The notes under the pieces: model-generated | Told to the model about the DNA's origin: nothing | The model's database searches: none | The model's input: the letters and a program-made list of their open reading frames with translations, nothing else | Made by a program: the position numbers and the translations under genes | Assembly (NCBI GenBank): GCA_016987375.1 | Contig: PJRA01000077.1 | Location: forward strand, 1,088,069-1,152,068 | Direction: 5' to 3' | Origin: Brachionus koreanus | Lineage: Eukaryota; Rotifera; Eurotatoria; Ploima; Brachionidae | DNA length: 64,000 bases | Shown here: positions 61,701 through 64,000 of the stretch, one piece after another | Layout of the letters: the number at the start of each line of letters is the position of its first letter | How positions within the stretch are numbered: the first letter of the stretch is position 1

Positions 61701-64000
61701 CACAGAACATGCAAGATTCGAATAAACAAAGTTAGCACACAACACTGATAGAGAGAAATACCATTTTTTTTCTTACGATTCGATTCCTCGAAATCAAGAT
61801 TTGGTGATTCTATTATGTAACCATAAGCCAGAAGTGTTTTTACTGTGTCCAAAGCTGTTTCCCTAAAAAAAAATTTATTTTTAATTCTAAGCTGTTAATT
61901 TTATAAGAAATTAAAAGTTTACCTATTTGCCTTTTTGATTGAAGGGTCAACTTTATCGTATGGCAGTAAATAAGGATGTCTTTTTTGAGCTGGATTCTTA
62001 ACCAAAAATCTTATGATTTACTTTTTTAAATAAAGACTAGGCAAACCTCTAAAACACCATATGTCCAGCCATTTTTAATTCTCTCTTTAGCCCATACATT
62101 ATGAGTGTTTTTAGCTAGTTTTTCAACAAGTTCGTCTAATTTAGAACCCAAAACAACACTGTTGAGGTCCAATGGCTGTGGTTTGTAGCCATTTATTTGT
62201 AAATAAGCGTTCGGTAGCTTAATTAGCTTTAATCTTTTTTGATCCTGCTTGTTATCCATCAAAATTTGATACCCCATTGCAAACATTGTTCTTAAAAGAA
62301 TTCATTTAATAAATTTTATTCTAGGATTTTGGGTGCATGATTTTAAAAATTAAGAAAATTGCTTATTTTTATCAATATTTTAATAATAAGTATGTTTAAT
62401 AGAATAATTAGAAAAAAATGATTTTTTAATTTTAAAAGAGGAAAATTTTCAAATATTTAGGATCAATCGATCAAATTTTATTAAATTTCTATTTGGAACA
62501 AAAAATAACAGAATCAAAATTGCAAAATTTTCTCTTGAAGTTTTTATTTTATAATATTTTTTAGAATTAAATAAACAAAGAGTTAAACATATGATGCTGA
62601 ATATGATTTAATGTTTTAGAATTACAAAGATTATAAAATTAAAAAAATAAAAATATATTTTCTTTATTTTTTAAAATTATGATCCTGATCAGAGAAACTT
62701 ATTTTTAAAAGAGTTAACATTCACTAAATGAGTCCAAGCGAAAAACTCGCTTTTGAGCAAAATAAATCTAGTGTTGGCTATGAAGATCCTGGATTTCATG
62801 GTTTCATGAAAATTGGTACAAAATAAATAAGAACAGAAACAAATGCTAAAAATTATTAAGGCTTTTTTTCCTAAATATTTTTATTAGTCTTTTAAATGCA
62901 ACAAAGTTTGAATATTCTTTATTCTAAGCCTAGTTCCAAGTTTAATAAATAATTTAATAATATTTTTTTATAGATAGAATAATTGCCAATGTGGTAAATA
63001 CTTTAAATAAATAGTAACACTTATTCTAAACAACTGGTATAACTTTTCAAAAATTTATTTAAGTGAAAAAAATACCTCAAATTTTCAGTAGCCAAATTGG
63101 TATCATATTGTTTTTCGTCAGTAGGCAGCATTTCAAATTGACAAAGACAGTTGTGAAATTTTTTTAAATCATTTCTAACTTCAGCATATCTCCATCCCTG
63201 CTCAATTTTATTCATTGCCCAAATTTCATGCAAATTTTCGGCCAATCGATCGCGCACTCCGTCAATAAAGTTTGGCATTTGAATATTGGTTGTATCGATC
63301 GGATCTGGTGTAAATGCAACTTGTTCTAGTGGCTGTGCAGGTCCGTGAATAACATATTTGTTCATATCACCGAATGAAAAGCACTGTTCTAGTCTAATCT
63401 TTTGTTTTTGAAGTATGGCTTGATAAATGGGCGCACAGCCTTCTGGTGGTCCATATTTAAATCGGCCGTGTTCGTCGCCAAATAAAAATCGACAGCTTAT
63501 TTTAGGCGAGACACTAATCACTGGGTAAAACATGCCCGACAGATTGAACTCCCTGAAAAATCCCTTCATTGGTACTCCATTTAAAGAAAACCAAATTTCC
63601 GGTATACTCAAGTCTAAAAGAGATCCGATGACATCACCTTTTTTGAATCCGTTAAATTCTTCAGTATTTATAACTTTGTTTCGACCGGAGTACCACAAAC
63701 TTTGACCGTCAAAGCCATATGAATAGCAGTCGTCGCCTATGCCAACACATGAAAAACCGTCTGCGCTATCCGGTGTCGGATGAAATTCAGTGGATGCCCA
63801 GCCAATGCGACAATGCGGTTGGTTGCCTGATAGGGCTTCAACAAAATCAATTTCTATTTCAAAATACCATTTTTTGTACATAGACTCGCCTTGGTTAGCA
63901 CCTACCATTATATTTGGACGAAGGCTATTTTAGAAAAAATGTCTATTAATTAAAATTAATTTCAACAAAAAAAAAATCTGGCAGACTTACCAAGATATTT
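37735..64000 (-). CDS. Ryanodine receptor calcium-release channel (partial, 5' end beyond window)
   Basis: Homotetrameric Ca2+ release channel of the endoplasmic/sarcoplasmic reticulum. Exons read right to left, joined by canonical sites with consistent phase: (64000-63991 end of an exon), 63924-63076, 62290-62047, 61996-61923, 61862-61777, 61657-60866, 58175-57063, 56049-55978, 55916-54751, 53099-52975, 52924-51563, 50265-50045, 49995-49776, 49725-49545, 49483-49315, 48904-48695, 48649-48450, 48386-48345, 48274-48082, 48030-47559, 45416-40724, 40663-40603, 38660-38514, 38452-38321, 38266-38110, 38054-37735. The domain order SPRY1, RYR1-2, SPRY2, SPRY3, solenoid with RIH, RYR3-4, core solenoid, EF-hands, S1-S6 and CTD is that of the family. 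The N-terminal MIR/IP3R-like region lies to the right. A single gene is expected in an invertebrate. Confidence 0.97.
38267..38320 (-). other. 54-nt stop-free intron of length 3n in the pore loop
   Basis: GTAATATCAT at the 5' side and ACTTAAAG at the 3' side. Removing it joins QDLFT to [11 protein letters not shown], which matches the family alignment. Retaining it keeps the frame and inserts 18 residues ([18 protein letters not shown]) in the luminal loop just before the pore helix. Confidence 0.85.
38661..40602. other. Ryanodine receptor intron with retroelement-like coding relic
   Basis: 1.94-kb intron. From about 39195 to 39930 the plus strand carries coding-like fragments in several frames separated by stops, listed separately. 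The rest is AT-rich without features. Confidence 0.65.
39195..39930 (+). pseudogene. Degenerate, possibly gag-like coding relic
   Basis: Fragments such as [39 protein letters not shown] and, at 39726-39923, [39 protein letters not shown] look like protein but are broken by many stops. The RGLRSEL..IANKI pattern loosely recalls retrotransposon Gag. Assignment is uncertain; only the ancient coding character is supported. Confidence 0.35.
40724..45416 (-). other. Ryanodine receptor 4.7-kb exon: core solenoid, EF-hands, S1 region
   Basis: A single 1564-codon exon. It begins with the central solenoid ([18 protein letters not shown]), passes a conserved helical region ([20 protein letters not shown], then [37 protein letters not shown]), then two EF-hands near 42350-42190: [12 protein letters not shown] and [12 protein letters not shown], each with all acidic ligand positions filled. 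[15 protein letters not shown] follows. Hydrophobic segments near 41680-41560 and 41320-41230 are transmembrane candidates (the first may be a divergent Sx helix), with S2 near 41110-41040 and the [18 protein letters not shown] cytoplasmic segment. Acidic linkers separate them. It has no intron although the rest of the gene is finely split. Confidence 0.95.
46505..47401 (+). mobile_element. MULE (Mutator-like element), 897 bp, with exact 9-bp target duplication
   Basis: ATTTTTTAG occurs directly before (46496-46504) and after (47402-47410) the element, the 9-bp duplication typical of Mutator-like elements. The ends are long imperfect inverted repeats: left GGGTCGTAATTATTCGGGTT then CATCCAGTTACTGAAATGGA; right (reverse complement) GGGAATAATTTAAATGGGCT then CATTTTATTACTGAAACGGG, extending about 100 bp. 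The interior keeps the N-terminal part of a MULE transposase and nothing more, so it is a nonautonomous deletion derivative. Confidence 0.88.
46638..47040 (+). pseudogene. MULE transposase N-terminal zinc-finger remnant
   Basis: The first frame has an acidic lead ([20 protein letters not shown]), then [20 protein letters not shown]. After frame breaks, [20 protein letters not shown] and a stretch like [11 protein letters not shown] follow. This is the FLYWCH-like N-terminal DNA-binding region of animal MULE proteins. The catalytic domain is absent; the frame is broken after codon 73. Confidence 0.65.
47559..50265 (-). other. Ryanodine receptor exons: RYR3-RYR4 repeats and flanking solenoid
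   Basis: Nine short exons. 50265-50045 and 49995-49776 are solenoid ([36 protein letters not shown]). RYR repeats 3 and 4 span 49483-48450: [19 protein letters not shown], then [19 protein letters not shown] and [13 protein letters not shown]. 48386-48345 is a 42-nt micro-exon ([13 protein letters not shown]). 48274-47559 continues the solenoid ([38 protein letters not shown]). RYR repeats are unique to this family. Intron sizes run from 49 to about 700 nt. Confidence 0.92.
50266..51562. other. Ryanodine receptor intron with MULE-end fragment
   Basis: 1.3-kb intron, AT-rich apart from the MULE terminal repeat copy at 50749-50842. Confidence 0.7.
50749..50842 (-). repeat. Second copy of the MULE terminal inverted repeat
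   Basis: Reading the minus strand, TATTCGGGCTCATCCAGTTA, CTGAAATCGGCTCATT and TTAACAATAATTACTAATTT closely match the left end of the MULE at 46505 in the neighbouring intron. The opposite end may be a decayed GGGAAATTAAAGGACT near 50330, but no target duplication could be defined. The outermost bases have diverged. Confidence 0.7.
51563..53099 (-). other. Ryanodine receptor exons: RIH-containing solenoid
   Basis: Exons 53099-52975 and 52924-51563, separated by a 50-nt intron. The sequence is strongly conserved with animal RyRs: [56 protein letters not shown]-type [39 protein letters not shown] and [21 protein letters not shown] short S/Q/N-rich insertion (near [16 protein letters not shown]) replaces a variable loop. 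This part forms the RIH bridging solenoid of the cytoplasmic shell. Confidence 0.95.
53535..53690. mobile_element. Decayed copy of the 11263-type foldback MITE
   Basis: TTGTGAAATTCAAATACTAA, then AAATTCTTTCTATCTTGATA and AATTAAAATAGACTA match the left half of the 11263-11478 element closely. GAGCATCATACTTTTGTTGT corresponds to its TGCAACAAAATATGATGC centre with rearrangement. The right inverted repeat has decayed beyond recognition. Confidence 0.65.
53872..54087. mobile_element. MITE, about 216 bp, ACACTCAAAG inverted repeats
   Basis: Left ACACTCAAAGACCAGAAAGG and right (reverse complement) ACACTCAAAGTCCGGAAGGA are about 20-bp imperfect inverted repeats around an AT-rich interior. The exact ends and target duplication are uncertain. 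No similar copy elsewhere in the window. Confidence 0.6.
54751..56049 (-). other. Ryanodine receptor exons: junctional solenoid
   Basis: Exons 56049-55978 ([20 protein letters not shown]) and 55916-54751. The second encodes [20 protein letters not shown], then [18 protein letters not shown] and the helical repeats that link SPRY3 to the RIH region; a divergent acidic and Gln-rich stretch near its end ([18 protein letters not shown]) is a variable loop. Confidence 0.9.
56050..57062. other. Ryanodine receptor intron with pogo/Tigger relic
   Basis: 1-kb intron holding an internally deleted pogo-type transposase (56278-56661). The rest is AT-rich. Confidence 0.75.
56278..56661 (+). pseudogene. 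pogo/Tigger-type DDE transposase, internally deleted
   Basis: The frame reads [18 protein letters not shown], then [15 protein letters not shown], the second catalytic-Asp region of pogo/Tigger (DDE_1) transposases (usual LLFVDNC-AH). Directly after it the frame jumps to [18 protein letters not shown] and an acidic C-terminal tail ([10 protein letters not shown] .. [13 protein letters not shown]), so the stretch carrying the third catalytic acid is missing while the frame stays open for 126 codons. Antisense to the host gene. Confidence 0.75.
57063..58175 (-). other. Ryanodine receptor exon: SPRY3
   Basis: One 1113-nt exon. The first third is a basic, S/N/K-rich variable linker ([20 protein letters not shown]). 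The SPRY3 core follows: [52 protein letters not shown] and [20 protein letters not shown], then [17 protein letters not shown]. The phase joins directly to the SPRY2 exon across the 2.7-kb intron that contains the gap. Confidence 0.93.
58822..59067. mobile_element. Probable piggyBac-type MITE (family 3)
   Basis: TTAA (58818-58821) precedes CACTAGAAATTCGACTG. About 245 bp later GCTTCGGCGTTTCTA is followed by ATTAA. The reverse complement of that end (TAGAAACGCCGAAGC) resembles the CTAGAACGCCCGAAGG end at 26584. The ends are unequal, so the call is tentative. Confidence 0.5.
59990..60092 (+). mobile_element. pogo/Tigger-type transposon left end, running into gap
   Basis: After TA (59988-59989) the sequence CAGTCAATCCTCCGTATAAC, GAGCAACTTGACTAGAACCG and repeated ATAACGA motifs match the CAGT..CCTC..TATAACGA style of pogo/Tigger terminal repeats. 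The element continues into the N run; no matching right end is seen after 60697, so that end is in the gap. Confidence 0.7.
60093..60696. other. Assembly gap (604 N)
   Basis: Run of N in a ryanodine receptor intron, inside a pogo-type transposon judging by its left flank. Confidence 1.
60866..61862 (-). other. Ryanodine receptor exons: SPRY2
   Basis: 61862-61777 ([18 protein letters not shown]) and 61657-60866. The latter holds [63 protein letters not shown] and [20 protein letters not shown] then YEPFAVNM, the SPRY2 domain of RyRs, followed by [13 protein letters not shown]. All hallmark blocks are present. Confidence 0.94.
61923..62290 (-). other. Ryanodine receptor exons: RYR repeat 2
   Basis: Exons 62290-62047 and 61996-61923. 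[20 protein letters not shown], then [20 protein letters not shown] and [17 protein letters not shown] form the second half of the RYR1-RYR2 pair that clamps the channel corner. Confidence 0.93.
63076..63924 (-). other. Ryanodine receptor exon: SPRY1 and RYR repeat 1
   Basis: Begins [20 protein letters not shown], the SPRY1 start, with [35 protein letters not shown] and [22 protein letters not shown] repeat 1 follows: [29 protein letters not shown] and the [17 protein letters not shown] tail. At 64000-63991 the end of the preceding exon (AAATATCTTG/GTAAGT) is visible. Confidence 0.95.

Noticed and set aside
1..64000. tRNA, rRNA or CRISPR arrays
   Set aside because: No B-box-type GGTTCGANTCC with a paired acceptor stem, no rRNA-like conserved block and no regularly spaced repeats were found; bacterial-style operons, terminators and ribosome binding sites do not apply.

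Overview
This window is eukaryotic and metazoan nuclear DNA. It is very AT-rich, its genes are split by many short introns (many of 41 to 60 nt, GT..AG), and it encodes a ryanodine receptor, a class I bHLH E-protein, a geminin-like protein, GCN2, the proteasome subunit PSMB4 and a fatty-acid transport protein. The low GC, tiny introns and mix of degenerate CR1/L2-like LINEs, MULEs, mariner, hAT, pogo and piggyBac-type MITEs would fit a monogonont rotifer (Brachionus-like) or another compact AT-rich invertebrate. That placement is inference; the sequence itself shows only that it is animal. Three assembly gaps (N runs) are present, and at least one lies inside a transposon.

Layout. 1-8.4 kb: GCN2 (EIF2AK4) on the minus strand, nine exons joined here with consistent phase, with a hAT relic in one intron and a LINE tail in another. 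8.6-9.55 kb: PSMB4 on the minus strand. 9.8-10.2 kb: a very short geminin-like gene, head to head with PSMB4 across a 263-bp promoter interval. 10.2-25 kb: a transposon-rich stretch with a 216-bp foldback MITE, an LTR with a primer-binding-site-like sequence, several dead LINEs, a 543-bp MITE with 65-bp perfect inverted repeats, a truncated FLYWCH/MULE transposase gene, a mariner fragment broken against a LINE, and two unrecognised host-like genes on the plus strand. 25-27.9 kb: an E-protein transcription factor (minus). 27.9-31.7 kb: noncoding. 31.8-35.2 kb: a complete three-exon SLC27/FATP acyl-CoA synthetase (plus). 35.2-37.7 kb: an inverted pair of 217-bp piggyBac-type MITEs flanking a Tc1/mariner fragment. 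37.7-64 kb: a giant ryanodine receptor on the minus strand, read from SPRY1 to the stop codon; its N-terminal third lies beyond the right edge. Its long introns carry a MULE with an exact 9-bp target duplication, a pogo/Tigger relic, two MITEs and a pogo-type terminus that runs into an N gap.

The genes are not an operon and have mostly unrelated housekeeping, signalling and developmental roles. The only regulatory coupling suggested is the shared PSMB4/geminin promoter interval. The most unusual points are a 54-nt stop-free intron of length 3n next to the ryanodine receptor pore, two canonical EF-hands in the same protein, a minimal geminin without the N-terminal degron region, and a GCN2 reading frame that ends at the start of the HisRS-like region unless it is spliced further left.
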